64,000 nt of DNA from JAPPHA01 sp963662815 (GTDB lineage: Bacteria; Pseudomonadota; Alphaproteobacteria; Rhodobacterales; Rhodobacteraceae): contig CAXXWA010000042.1 in the NCBI GenBank assembly GCA_963662815.2, forward strand, positions 124,001-188,000, written 5' to 3'. This document shows, piece by piece, positions 53,745 to 63,780 of this stretch (positions within the stretch are counted from its first letter, which is position 1; each line of letters starts with the position of its first letter). Made by a program: the position numbers and the translations under genes. The notes below the pieces were generated by a model. That model was not told the DNA's origin and made no database searches. It was given only the letters and a program-made list of their open reading frames with translations.

Positions 53745-54761
53745 TCAGGCCGGCGTCGGCGCGTCTTCGCGCAACAGGCCTAGGGCCTTCAGTTCGCCCC
53801 AGAACTCGGCGCCTGTTTCATGGCTGAACCAGGCTAGGTTTTTCTCGAGCTGATCGACGCTGCGCGTACCGGCGATGAACGAGGCTACCGCTGGATGGGC
53901 AAGGACGAACTGCATGGCGGCGGCAGGAAGAGGGACGCCGTGGTCCCGGCATACCGCTTCGATCCTGCCGACCTTGTCGAGAACGTCGGGAGGCGCCGGA
54001 GCGTAGTTGTACTTTGCTCCGTCGACTGCGCCTGTCGCGAGAATGCCGGAGTTGAATCCACCGCCGATCACCACCGCCGCGCCGCGAGATTCGCAGAGCG
54101 GCAGAAAGGTTTCGAGCGAATCCTGTTCGAGCAGAGTGTAACGTCCGGCCAGGAGGAAACAATCGAAGTCTCGTTGTTCGAGAGCTGCCTGGCAAACCTC
54201 CCATTCGTTGACGCCGACACCGATCGCGGTAACGACACGCTGATCGCGCAGGCTCTCAAGGGCTCGCCAGCAACCGTCCATGGCCTCTGCAAAGACCTCC
54301 GGCTGATCGTCGCCTCTGGTGAACCGGTCAATATCGTGGATGAAACAGATGTCCATGCGTTCGAGGTTCAGGCGTTGCAGGGAGTCCTCGAACGAACGCA
54401 TGACTCCGTCGTAAGTGTAGTCGAAACGCATCGAGAATCGCCCGGCGTTGGTCCATGGCGGGTACTCGATGTCTTGTTTCCTGGCCGGCGTCAGGACGCG
54501 GCCCACTTTCGAGGACAGCACGAAGTCGTCCCGGTTCTTCCATCGCAGTGAGTGCCCGGTACGCAATTCGGACAGTCCGTGCCCGTACATGGGCGCGGTG
54601 TCGTAGTACCGGACGCCTGCATCCCACGAACGCTGGAACATGGCGTCGGACGTGGATTCGTCGATTTCCCTGAAAATGTTTCCAACGGGCGCCGTTCCGA
54701 ACCCGAAGGCGGTGACGTCGAGATTAACTCTTCCGAACCTGGCTTTATCGAAGGGTTGCAT
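53745..54761 (-). CDS. Aldo/keto reductase (D-threo-aldose dehydrogenase type)
   Basis: A 338-residue NAD(P)-dependent oxidoreductase. The AKR tetrad is visible: Asp and Tyr in YYDTAPMYGHGLSE, Lys in VLSSKVGRVL and His in DICFIHDIDRF. GVGVNEWEVCQAALEQRDFD is typical of L-fucose/D-threo-aldose 1-dehydrogenases. ATG 54761 has GGAGG 5 bases upstream. Divergent from the acyl-CoA dehydrogenase cluster. Likely oxidises a sugar to a lactone (inference). Confidence 0.85.
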   Translation of the reverse strand: MQPFDKARFGRVNLDVTAFGFGTAPVGNIFREIDESTSDAMFQRSWDAGVRYYDTAPMYGHGLSELRTGHSLRWKNRDDFVLSSKVGRVLTPARKQDIEYPPWTNAGRFSMRFDYTYDGVMRSFEDSLQRLNLERMDICFIHDIDRFTRGDDQPEVFAEAMDGCWRALESLRDQRVVTAIGVGVNEWEVCQAALEQRDFDCFLLAGRYTLLEQDSLETFLPLCESRGAAVVIGGGFNSGILATGAVDGAKYNYAPAPPDVLDKVGRIEAVCRDHGVPLPAAAMQFVLAHPAVASFIAGTRSVDQLEKNLAWFSHETGAEFWGELKALGLLREDAPTPA

Positions 54762-54853
54762 CATTGCCTCCACTTGGTAACTGTATGGTTACTACAACCT
54801 GATTTGTGCGGGCGCAAGCGAGGGTCCGGGCGACGGGTCGCCGGGAGGAAGCA

Positions 54854-55282
54854 ATGCCGATATCAACGCGTGAAGTCTCTTCCGCCGAGGCAAGGACCAT
54901 GGTGGGCGCCGCGATCGACCATGCCGCAACTCGCGGCTTGGCGATCGCCGTCGCAGTTTGCGACCCCGGCGGTGCGCTGGTCGCTTTCGGGCGCTCCGAT
55001 GGCGTCATTGTTCCCGCAGTGGACTTCGCCATCGACAAGGCCTATACGGCCGCCACGCTCGGGACCACGACCGAGGCATTCGGCGAGCGGATGGCTGGCA
55101 AGGCCAGTCTCGGAATCGGACTCGGCAACCGGCATCGACTGATGTCATGGGCCGGGGGTCTGCCGGTCTTTTTCGGGAGCGACCGAATCGGAGGGATCGG
55201 CGTTTCGGGAGCCAGCGACCATGAAGACGTCGAATGCGCCGAGGCTGCCGTTGCGATGGCAGGTTTCACGGTCCGTCCCTGA
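54854..55282 (+). CDS. GlcG/HbpS family protein
   Basis: A 142-residue GlcG/HbpS-like protein: AIAVAVCDPGGALVAFGRSD, then AIDKAYTAATLGTTTEAFGE and GGIGVSGASDHEDVECAEAA. This small fold binds haem or cobalamin-like ligands or serves as an accessory protein in catabolic operons; the role here is unknown. ATG 54854 follows GGGAGGAAG. It probably starts the operon with the acyl-CoA dehydrogenase. Confidence 0.8.
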   Translation: MPISTREVSSAEARTMVGAAIDHAATRGLAIAVAVCDPGGALVAFGRSDGVIVPAVDFAIDKAYTAATLGTTTEAFGERMAGKASLGIGLGNRHRLMSWAGGLPVFFGSDRIGGIGVSGASDHEDVECAEAAVAMAGFTVRP

Positions 55283-55336
55283 CCGCCAGCGCCGCAGAAA
55301 CAGGTCTCTAACGAGTCGCAGAGTGACGGGGAATCG

Positions 55337-56479
55337 ATGCTGAACGCAATCCAACGCCAGGTCCGCGACATGGCGAGGCAGTTTGCCGATGAGATCGTCA
55401 AGCCGGCTGCAGCCGAACTCGACCGGACGGAGGCGTTTCCGGATGATCTCTACGGGAAAATCGCCGAGCTTGGCCTTTTCGGGATTACCGTTCCCGAAGA
55501 CATGGGCGGGCCGGGTTTCGACACCGTCACCTATGCCGTTGTCATGGAGGAACTCTCGCGCGGCTATGCGTCGGTTGCAGATCAGTGCGGACTGATCGAA
55601 CTGGTCTCGACCCTGCTGGTGCGTCACGGCACCGGCGAACAGCGGAAGCGGTGGCTGCCGGGAATTCTCTCTACCGACATCAAGGTCGCCTATTGCATCA
55701 CCGAGACCGAGGCGGGGACGGACGTTTCGGGCATTAGGACGACCGCGACGCCCGACGGCGCGGGCTGGCGCCTCAACGGCAGCAAGGTCTGGATCCACAA
55801 CGCACCGATCGCCGATCTCGGATTTGTCCTCGCCCGCACCGACGCGGAGGCCGGAAACCGCGGCATGTCGATTTTTGTCGTGGACCTGCATTCCGGCGGC
55901 GTTTCGCGGGGACCCAAGGAAAGCAAGATGGGTCAGCGCTCGAGCCCGGTCGGGTCGCTTTCGTTCGACGACGTCCGGTTGCCGGCCGAGTGCCGGCTCG
56001 GCGAGGAGAACCGGGGGTTCCACATGATGATGAGCGTTCTCGACAAGGGCCGGGTGGGGATCGCTGCCCTGTCCGTCGGGATCGCGCAGGCGGGGCTCGA
56101 GGCCGCGGTCGCCTATGCCGGCCAACGCCGGCAGTTCGGACGGGAGATCAGCCAGTTCCAGGGCGTGCAGTGGCTTCTGGCCGACATGGCCAAGGACATA
56201 GCCGCGTCAAGGCTCCTCGTGCGCGACGCGGCGGAAAGAATCGATGCCGGGATGGCGCCGACGATGGCCTGTTCCATGGCCAAGTGCTTCGCCGCGGACA
56301 TGGCGGTCGCGAGAACCGCGGATGCGATACAGGTATTCGGCGGATCCGGATACATTCGGGGATTCGAGGTGGAACGGCTGTATCGCGACGCCAAGATCTG
56401 CCAGATCTACGAGGGAACAAACCAGATCCAACGAATGATCATCGCTCGCGAGTTGATGAAGCACGGGGCGTGCTGGTGA
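55337..56479 (+). CDS. Acyl-CoA dehydrogenase
   Basis: A 380-residue FAD flavoenzyme that makes trans-2-enoyl-CoA. Family segments are FGITVPEDMGGPGFDTVTYA, AYCITETEAGTDVSGIRT (FAD/substrate loop), VWIHNAPIADLGFVLART, and FQGVQWLLADMAKDIAASRL. The catalytic Glu lies in QIYEGTNQIQRMIIAREL at the C-terminus. Its stop overlaps the SDR start (GTGA). The cluster with SDR, DUF993 and a GlcG-like protein suggests degradation of a branched or sugar-derived acid (inference). Confidence 0.9.
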   Translation: MLNAIQRQVRDMARQFADEIVKPAAAELDRTEAFPDDLYGKIAELGLFGITVPEDMGGPGFDTVTYAVVMEELSRGYASVADQCGLIELVSTLLVRHGTGEQRKRWLPGILSTDIKVAYCITETEAGTDVSGIRTTATPDGAGWRLNGSKVWIHNAPIADLGFVLARTDAEAGNRGMSIFVVDLHSGGVSRGPKESKMGQRSSPVGSLSFDDVRLPAECRLGEENRGFHMMMSVLDKGRVGIAALSVGIAQAGLEAAVAYAGQRRQFGREISQFQGVQWLLADMAKDIAASRLLVRDAAERIDAGMAPTMACSMAKCFAADMAVARTADAIQVFGGSGYIRGFEVERLYRDAKICQIYEGTNQIQRMIIARELMKHGACW

Positions 56480-57246
56480 ACCGGCAGGCGGCTCTTGTCA
56501 CGGGTTCAAGCCGCGGCATCGGTCTCGCGGCGGCAATCGAGCTGGCCCGAGAGGGGTTCGCCGTCGCCATGAATGGACCGGACGACGACGACGAGTTTGC
56601 CGCGGCGGCAGACAGGGTTAGGGGGTTCGATGTGCCCGTCGTAACGTTGCCCTTCGATGTCGGCAGAACCGATCTTCACGACGATGCCCTGCAACGGGCC
56701 GAGTCGGTGATCGGGCCGCTTACGACGCTGGTCAACAATGCCGGAGTTGGTGTCCTTGATCGAGGCGACGTTCTGGAGGTCACTGAAGAAAGCTTCGACC
56801 GATGCATGGCGATCAATGCGAAAGCGGTCTTTTTCCTGAGCCAGTGCTTTGCGAAACGGCTACTCGCACGCGAACGCGACCCGTCTGCCTATCACTCGCT
56901 CATAAACGTCACGTCCTCGAATGCGGTCGCGGTCGCTTTGCCGCGGTCCGAGTATGCCGCGTCAAAGGCGGCGGCGGCGATGATTTCAAAGACCTTCGCT
57001 GTCCGGCTCGGACGGGAAAACATCGCCGTTTTCGACGTTCAGCCAGGGTTGATCGACACCATGATGACCGCGCCGGCCATCGAAAGCTACAGGAACCGCG
57101 CCCGGGACGGCCTGACCCTGCTTCCCAGGGTCGGAACGCCGGAGGAGATGGGAAGAATCATTGCATCCCTTGCCACGGGCCGACTTCCGTACATGACGGG
57201 TCAGGCGATTTCCGCGGATGCGGGGCTGCTGGTGCCGAGATTCTGA
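56476..57246 (+). CDS. Short-chain dehydrogenase/reductase
   Basis: A 256-residue classical SDR. Cofactor motif ALVTGSSRGIGLAAAIELAR, LVNNAGVG, catalytic Ser in LINVTSSNAV and the YxxxK pair in SEYAASKAAAAMISK. C-terminal MTGQAISADAGLLVP. The GTG start overlaps the acyl-CoA dehydrogenase stop by four bases. Substrate unknown. Confidence 0.88.
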   Translation: MNRQAALVTGSSRGIGLAAAIELAREGFAVAMNGPDDDDEFAAAADRVRGFDVPVVTLPFDVGRTDLHDDALQRAESVIGPLTTLVNNAGVGVLDRGDVLEVTEESFDRCMAINAKAVFFLSQCFAKRLLARERDPSAYHSLINVTSSNAVAVALPRSEYAASKAAAAMISKTFAVRLGRENIAVFDVQPGLIDTMMTAPAIESYRNRARDGLTLLPRVGTPEEMGRIIASLATGRLPYMTGQAISADAGLLVPRF

Positions 57247-57341
57247 CAATCCGGCACGGTCTTTCCTAGGCCGCCGCTGGGCGTAGGATGCCGAGTAGAT
57301 TCGCGGCAGTCCGATAACGGTTCAAGGGAGTACTGCAAACG

Positions 57342-58496
57342 ATGCTGAATATAAGCCTTCCCGACGCCGCCGGCCGGCTAGCCGACCACGCCATGAGCGA
57401 GGCGCAGTACCCGGAAGTGGCGCCGTCGGCGAATCCGGCAAGGATCGCCTTTGCCGCTGCCCATGTCGTCGCGGACCCTCTTGCAGATCTCGATCCGTCC
57501 GGATCGCCTGCCATCGACTGGGCGGCGACAATGGCATTCAGAAGGCACCTTTCCGGACTCGGGCTGGGAATCGCCGAGGCCATGGACACCGCCCAGAGGG
57601 GAATGGGCCTGAACTGGGAGAGCGCGATTGCGCTGATCCGGGAAACCCGCCGTGAACTGCCCGATGCGCTCGTCTTCAACGGTGCCGGGACAGATCACCT
57701 TCCGCCGGGGTCGGCGCGAACTCTCGGCGATGTCGAAGGGGCCTATCTGCAGCAGATCGGCGCGATCCAGCGCGTCGGCGGCCGGATAATCCTGATGGCG
57801 AGCCGCGAACTTTGCCGGGTGGCGGGAAACCCGGACGAGTTCCGGCAGGTCTACGGAACGGCGCTCGCCGCCTGCGACAGACCAGCGATATTGCATTGGC
57901 TCGGAGACATGTTCGACCCGCAGCTTTCCGGTTACTGGGGTTCGCACGACCTTGATTCGGCGACGGAGACGGTTCTGGACGTGATTTCGGAAAACCTGCC
58001 GAAGGTCGATGGAATCAAGGTATCCCTCCTTGACAGGGACAGGGAAATTCTCATGCGGAGGCGTCTGCCGCCCGGCGTGCGGATCTATACCGGCGACGAC
58101 TTCAACTATCCGGAGCTGATCGCGGGAGACGGCGCGGGTTACTCGGACGCGCTTCTCGGCATCTTCGATCCCCTGGCGCCCATCGCGGCACGCGCTCTCT
58201 CCCAGCTGGCCGACGGCGATGCAAAGGGGTTTCGGGAGATTCTCGACCCGACCGTACCCTTGGCCCGGACGATCTTCCGGGAGCCGACGCGGCATTACAA
58301 GTCCGGAGTGGTTCTGCTCGCCTGGCTGAACGGATTCCAGGATCACTTCATCATGGTGAACGGTGCTCAGGCTATGAGGCCGCTCCCGTACTATGCTGAG
58401 GTCTTCCGGCTTGCTGATGCCTGCGGCCTGTTCCGGGATCCCGAAAGGGCCGTGCACCGCATGAGACAGCTCCTCGCCGTCTACGGAATTACGTGA
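57342..58496 (+). CDS. DUF993 family (dihydrodipicolinate-synthase-like) protein
   Basis: A 384-residue protein resembling DUF993, a TIM-barrel family related to DHDPS-type class I aldolases. Visible are HLSGLGLGIAEAMDTAQRGM, IQRVGGRIILMASRELCRVA, ILHWLGDMFDPQLSGYWGSH and KVDGIKVSLLDRDRE (candidate Schiff-base Lys in GIKVS). Reaction not established. It is the last gene of the acyl-CoA dehydrogenase/SDR cluster, 95 bases after the SDR. Confidence 0.75.
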   Translation: MLNISLPDAAGRLADHAMSEAQYPEVAPSANPARIAFAAAHVVADPLADLDPSGSPAIDWAATMAFRRHLSGLGLGIAEAMDTAQRGMGLNWESAIALIRETRRELPDALVFNGAGTDHLPPGSARTLGDVEGAYLQQIGAIQRVGGRIILMASRELCRVAGNPDEFRQVYGTALAACDRPAILHWLGDMFDPQLSGYWGSHDLDSATETVLDVISENLPKVDGIKVSLLDRDREILMRRRLPPGVRIYTGDDFNYPELIAGDGAGYSDALLGIFDPLAPIAARALSQLADGDAKGFREILDPTVPLARTIFREPTRHYKSGVVLLAWLNGFQDHFIMVNGAQAMRPLPYYAEVFRLADACGLFRDPERAVHRMRQLLAVYGIT

Positions 58497-58887
58497 CGCG
58501 GAATTCCCAACGGTTACCTGCCTGCTTGGGTGCCGGGAGCGACACTATTCTTGCAAGGCGCCTATGCCAGCGGCGTTGGCCGTCCGCCGGACGACCGACG
58601 GTTGCGCGGCGTGCGGTTCGGGTGCACCGTCGCGTTTTCCGAAGCGGCCCGAATGCCGGTCCCGGCATGCCTGTCGACGACAGTTGCTTTCCCTGGCGGG
58701 CGTGACGGCACAGGAGCGGCCGATGAGATTCAGGAAGGGCGAGTGCGCGCGAACCGGGGCGGATACATGGGTCAGGATTCCGCCGCGGAGCAATGAACGC
58801 GGTGCAATTGCGTAGACGTCGAACCGTTGTATGCCCGGGTTGCGCGTGGTCCGTCGACGGGAAATGCCGTCATGAAGGAACAATGAC
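58497..58887. other. Gene-free stretch
   Basis: About 390 bases between the DUF993 gene and the decayed M24 gene; short frames have no recognisable similarity. Confidence 0.35.
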
Positions 58888-60072
58888 ATGAATCCAGATC
58901 AGAATTTCCCGGACTCCGAGTACGAGGCCCGTTTGGGAAAGACACGCCGTGCGATGGAAAGCCGCGGCATCGACATGCTCATCGTGTCCGATCCTTCGAA
59001 CATGGCATTGCTTACGGGGTACGGCGGCTGGTCCTTCTACGTTCATCAGGCGGTGCTCGTCGGCCGAGGTGGCGAACTCTACTGGTAAGGGTGACAACAG
59101 GACCGCGCTAGCGCGCCTCGTACGTGCCGCATCCGGCCGGACCGGATCATCGACTGCCCGGAATCCTACATCCGGTCGACCGAGCGCCATCCCATGGACT
59201 TCTTGGCGAGCCCGACGTCGTCACTTGGCTGTGCGCGCAGCAGAATCTGCGTGGAAATTGACAACTACTGATTCTCGGCCAGCGCGTTCGGTTCCTTGGG
59301 GTGGCGTCTATTGAATGTCGGATGGGAAGACCCGACCGGGGTTGTCAACTGGCAACGCGCGGTCAAGTCGCCACGGGAACTCGACTGCATTCGGAACGCC
59401 GCCCGGTTGACGAAACGGATGCAACGCCGCATCCACGAGGTTGCCGTGCCGGGCGTCAGGGGATGCGACCTCGCCGCCGAAATCTACGATACCGGCTTGC
59501 GCTTCGACCCGGATCTCAAATTCGGCGGCGACTGCCTGGCGGTCGTGCCGCTGATGCCTTCGGGTGAAGATCCGGCGGCCCCGCATCTGACCTGGAACGA
59601 CGAGCCGCTCCGGTGGGGAGAGGGGGTGTTCTTCGAGGTCGCGGGCGTTCACCGCCGTTACCATTGCCCGATGTCTAGAACGCTTCACTTCGGTACGCCG
59701 CCCGCAACGGTTCGCGAAGCCGAGAAGGCGAACCTCAAAGGTCTGGACGCGGCGATTTCCGTTGCCTGCGCGGGCAACCGCTGCGAAGACGTGGCGGACG
59801 CTCTGATCCGCGTCTTCACGAAATTCGGTACCAGGAAGGACGGACGCTCGGGATATCCGATCGGCCTTGCCTATCCGCCAGACTGGAACGAGCGAACCAT
59901 GTCGATCAGGCGCGGCGACCGCAGCATACTTGAAGAGAACATGACGTTTCACATCATGTCCGGCATCTGGGCGAATACCTCGGTGTTGGAAATCACCGAG
60001 TCGATCATGTTCGGCGCGCGCGGTGGCGAGTATCTGGCCGATGTAGATCGCCCCCTTTTTGTCAAGGATTGA
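58888..60072 (+). pseudogene. DoeA/EutD-like M24 hydrolase, decayed
   Basis: Similar throughout to ectoine-hydrolase-type M24 proteins. The start SEYEARLGKTRRAMESRGID to VLVGRGGELYW ends at a TAA (59086). Similarity continues in other frames: CPESYIRSTERHPMDFLAS near 59155-59215, EIDNY-stop-FSASAFGSLG near 59255-59300 with an in-frame TGA, then a long open part GVVNWQRAVKSPRELDCIRN to the stop at 60072, including VFFEVAGVHRRYHCPMSRTL. At least two stops plus frame changes. The C-terminal 258 codons are open but lack the N-terminal domain. Confidence 0.78.
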
Positions 60073-60641
60073 ACACCGGCCATTCATGCCGCCGGATGAG
60101 CCCTGGCCGATGCCCGTTCGAACCAGCGGCGCGACCGGCAATGACGATTTCCTCGGGTGGTGTGCGCGAATTCTGCCCAAGCACGGCTCGCGTGACGGCC
60201 GGACGGATTGAGAAGACAACGAAAGGTGCTGAAGACGCTGGCAAGATGGCTGCCGGATATGACTGGATTTGACCAATGCAGGTTCGCCTCGGCAGTTCGG
60301 ACAACCGCAGTTGCCGGAGTTGCCGGCAAACCGGACTTCCGCCTCCTGCGCGTCGCAACGGCCGCCTGGCGCAACACCAGTTCGCATGCAGCGGAACGCC
60401 GCGTCGGTCGCTCGGCACACCGGCACGCCATGGACTGGACTCGCGGACCGCATATGGTCTGGATCGCGCGATCGGTTTCCGCCGCGACATACGCGCTGCA
60501 ACTCTCCCAGACCGGTTTCAGGACGAGGCCACATGAAAGGAACGAGCGGAGAGGATAGATGTGCGGTCACGCGACAGGGGCAGGGCACCTCCGGCGACTG
60601 GCGCCGCGCCGTAGAACGGCGTTCAGAAACCCGTCCGCCGG
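60073..60641. other. Gene-free stretch
   Basis: About 570 bases between the decayed M24 gene and the RND permease (which ends here, on the other strand). Several overlapping open frames exist, none with recognisable similarity. Confidence 0.35.
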
Positions 60642-63600
60642 TCAGCCATCAGGACGGAGTGCTGCTCGGACGGATTCAGCTGGTTTCCCATCGAATCCCG
60701 CGAGCCACTTTCCGACATCTCTGAAGTCGAAATAGATGCCCAGAATGCAGGGAAAGACGAAAACGACAATCAGGGTGGACGAGAGCAGTCCGAACGCGAC
60801 GGAGACAACGAGGGGAACCAGCACCTGCGCCTGCGGACTGGTTTCGATCACGATCGGCATCAGTCCGATGAAGGTCGTGAGAGAGGAAAGCAGCACGGGT
60901 CTAAACCTGTGGCGAACCGCTTCCACGGAGGCGGCGATATAGTTGCCATCTCGGATCTCGGATACGAAAAACTTCAGGAAAAGTATGGCATTGTTCACGA
61001 CCACGCCTGAGAGCGACGCGAATCCGATCAAGCTTGGCATCGAAATGTCCAATCCGAGCAAGAGATGTCCGAAAATCGTCCCGACGAGCGCGAACGGGAT
61101 GGACAGCATGACCATGATCGGAAGCGTGTAGCTGCGGAACTGGAACGCAAGCACGATGTAGACGCCGATCAGGCCGAACAGCAATGCGGTCACGATCGAA
61201 CCCTGGGTCTCGAACTGTTCCTGCGCGCTGCCGCCGACTTCCACGCTGACGCCGGGGAAATCCCTTTTCAGAAACGGCGCAAGCTCGTCAGTGACCACCC
61301 GTGATATTGCGGCGGATGTCGTCGCGTCGCGATCGATCTTCCCGACGACCCTTGCGACTGCCTTGCCGTTTTCGCGCGTGATCTGGCCGTAGGCATTCGA
61401 ACGGTCCATGTCGGAAATCGAGCCGAGCGCAACCTGTACGCCGTCAGTCATCGTAACCGGAAACCCCTTGAGATCCTCGATCGAGGGTATTCTGTCGCCG
61501 AGTTCGACATGCACCGTCACATCCGAATGCCCGACGCGAAAGCTGTCGGTTTCGGTTCCGGAAAACGCGGTGCGGAGCTGGCTGGCGACGGATTGCGGAG
61601 TCAGACCGTTTACGTAGGCGAATTCATTGAGAGACAGACGGATCTCATGCCGGCCTCCATAGAAGTCCTGATAGGCTGCCGTCACGTCGTCGCGTTCGAG
61701 CAATCTGGTCCGCAACTCGTTTGCGGCGAGTTCGAGCTCGGAAAGACTCTGTCCCGACAACTGGACGTCGAGGTCATTTCCGCCCGGACCTATTGCTGCT
61801 TGGGTAAAGTTTGCCTGCACCAGATCAGGGATGGGTCCTGCTGCCGCTCGCCACTTGTCCAGCATGTCGTCGGCGGAGATGTTCCTGTCTTCGCTTGTCA
61901 ACAGGTCAACGGTCATGGTCGCCGTGTGGGGTCCGTTGTCCTTGACGTCCGCGTTGGAAGCAAAGGTCGTCAGGACACGCAAAACTGGCGGCTCGTTTCC
62001 CCGGGTGCCGGCGGACAGTTCTTCGTCAACCCTTTCGAGGGCATCCTCGAGCTGGCGGATGACAACCTCCGTGCGTTCGAGCGGAAGTCCTGGGGTCAGC
62101 GCTATGCGTGCTTCGACCGTGTCGCTCTCCGTGGCGGGAAAGCCGATGACCTTGACGGTTCCTGAAGCAATCAGGCCCACGCTGAACGTCAGAACCGCAA
62201 AGACTGAACCGATGGTAAGGTAGCGCCAGCGCGCAAGGAGCGCCGCTGCTGGCAGGACGAATGCGTCCCTTGTTCGGGTCAGCATGCGGGGAACGAGGCG
62301 CCGCTCGTTTGCCTCCTGGTCGGTTCGGACATGCTCCATGTGGTTCGGAAGAATCAGGAATGCTTCCAAGAGGCTTGCGCCCATCGTGATCAGGAGAACG
62401 ACCGGAATGACCCTGAGGATTGCTCCGAATTCGCCCGAAATGAACATGAGGGGCGCGAATACGCAGGCTGTCGTCAGGAAAGAGGACATCACGCCAGGCA
62501 TGACCTCGAGAACCGCTCGCGCGACGGAGTCGCTGCCGCCCTTCGCGCGCCAATTCGCGATGTTCTCCGCTATCACGATGCTGTCGTCCATGATGAGACC
62601 AATCGACATCAGGAGCGCCACGAGGCTGATCATGTTGATCGAAACCCCGACGATGCTCATTGCGAAGACTGCGGCGAAAAAAGAAAAGGGCAGCGCAAGC
62701 GAGATCCAGACCGCCTCGCGCGCCGTGAAGAAGAAACACATGACAAAAATGACTAGGGCAAGGCTGGCGACCGCGTTTCGCGTGACGAGCGAGATGCGTT
62801 CGCTGACAATCTCGGTCGTATTGTTGATCACGGAAATACTGAAGGGATCGGGGTATCTTGCCCGTTCCCGGCTGAGGACCGCCTCCACCTGATCGAAGGC
62901 ATCTATGGCATCTGCGGTCCTGGCCTTGCTGACTTTCAGGATCGCAGCCCTTTGTCCGTCCACGGAGGCTCGCAGTTCGGGCGTGAGCTCTTCAAGGGTG
63001 ACCCTGGCGAGATCCGAAAGGCGGACAAGCGCTCCCGAAGAGTTCTGAAGGACGACCAGATCCTCCAGGTCCGCGATGTTGCGCCGGGCATCGGAATACC
63101 TGAGGAAAATGTCCCGGCCCTCGGTTCTGACCTTACCTATAGGCGTGCTGAGCGACCGGGCGACGATCGCGTCGGACACGGATTTCGGGCTGACCCCGTA
63201 GCGACGCAACGCATTCTGATCGAAGGAAATGCGGTATTCGTTTTCGGAGACGCCGGATACATCCACCCTTTCGACGAGTCCCAGCGCGGCAATGTCCCTC
63301 GCCAGATTGTCTGCGTATCGGATCAGGCTGTCTTCCGTTGCAATGCCGGAGATCGCGACCAGCGCGACAAGCTCGGTTTGCCCGAGAATTGACACCACGG
63401 CTTCCTCTGCTTCCGCAGGAAGATCTCCGATCGCGGACACGGTCGAGAGGACGTCGTTGTAGAATTGGCCGATCTTGGCGCCCTCCGCCTTGATGAGAGT
63501 CGCAGCGGCCCTGCCCTCCACGGAAAGGCACTCGAGTTCGTCCAGGGCATTGATCGTGTTGAGCGCGGCGTCGAGTTCCTGGCAGATCAGTTCGTCGACA

Positions 63601-63767
63601 TCCACGGCGGAAGCGCCCGGATAGGCAACGGTCACGGCAACTCCTGAGGGAGAAAACTCCGGAAAACTCTCCCGTTCGAGGCCCGGCAGGGAAAGTCCGC
63701 CGAGAATCATCGTCCCTAGCAGAAGGAGATTTGCCGCGACGGGGTGCCGGGTGAAGTAGGCGATCAT
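60642..63767 (-). CDS. RND efflux transporter permease (AcrB/MexF-like)
   Basis: A 1041-residue proton-driven inner-membrane efflux pump. N-terminal TM MIAYFTRHPVAANLLLLGTM, two large periplasmic domains, TM4 with the proton-relay Asp pair (SIGLIMDDSIVIAENIANWR), and the second-half counterpart FASLSGVVVNNAILFLKFF. Length is full. It is 13 bases downstream of the adaptor gene in the same orientation, so the two form an operon. The short-periplasmic-loop HAE-type sequence suggests export of hydrophobic compounds, substrate unknown. Confidence 0.92.
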   Translation of the reverse strand: MIAYFTRHPVAANLLLLGTMILGGLSLPGLERESFPEFSPSGVAVTVAYPGASAVDVDELICQELDAALNTINALDELECLSVEGRAAATLIKAEGAKIGQFYNDVLSTVSAIGDLPAEAEEAVVSILGQTELVALVAISGIATEDSLIRYADNLARDIAALGLVERVDVSGVSENEYRISFDQNALRRYGVSPKSVSDAIVARSLSTPIGKVRTEGRDIFLRYSDARRNIADLEDLVVLQNSSGALVRLSDLARVTLEELTPELRASVDGQRAAILKVSKARTADAIDAFDQVEAVLSRERARYPDPFSISVINNTTEIVSERISLVTRNAVASLALVIFVMCFFFTAREAVWISLALPFSFFAAVFAMSIVGVSINMISLVALLMSIGLIMDDSIVIAENIANWRAKGGSDSVARAVLEVMPGVMSSFLTTACVFAPLMFISGEFGAILRVIPVVLLITMGASLLEAFLILPNHMEHVRTDQEANERRLVPRMLTRTRDAFVLPAAALLARWRYLTIGSVFAVLTFSVGLIASGTVKVIGFPATESDTVEARIALTPGLPLERTEVVIRQLEDALERVDEELSAGTRGNEPPVLRVLTTFASNADVKDNGPHTATMTVDLLTSEDRNISADDMLDKWRAAAGPIPDLVQANFTQAAIGPGGNDLDVQLSGQSLSELELAANELRTRLLERDDVTAAYQDFYGGRHEIRLSLNEFAYVNGLTPQSVASQLRTAFSGTETDSFRVGHSDVTVHVELGDRIPSIEDLKGFPVTMTDGVQVALGSISDMDRSNAYGQITRENGKAVARVVGKIDRDATTSAAISRVVTDELAPFLKRDFPGVSVEVGGSAQEQFETQGSIVTALLFGLIGVYIVLAFQFRSYTLPIMVMLSIPFALVGTIFGHLLLGLDISMPSLIGFASLSGVVVNNAILFLKFFVSEIRDGNYIAASVEAVRHRFRPVLLSSLTTFIGLMPIVIETSPQAQVLVPLVVSVAFGLLSSTLIVVFVFPCILGIYFDFRDVGKWLAGFDGKPAESVRAALRPDG

Positions 63768-63780
63768 CGGTCCCTGACTC

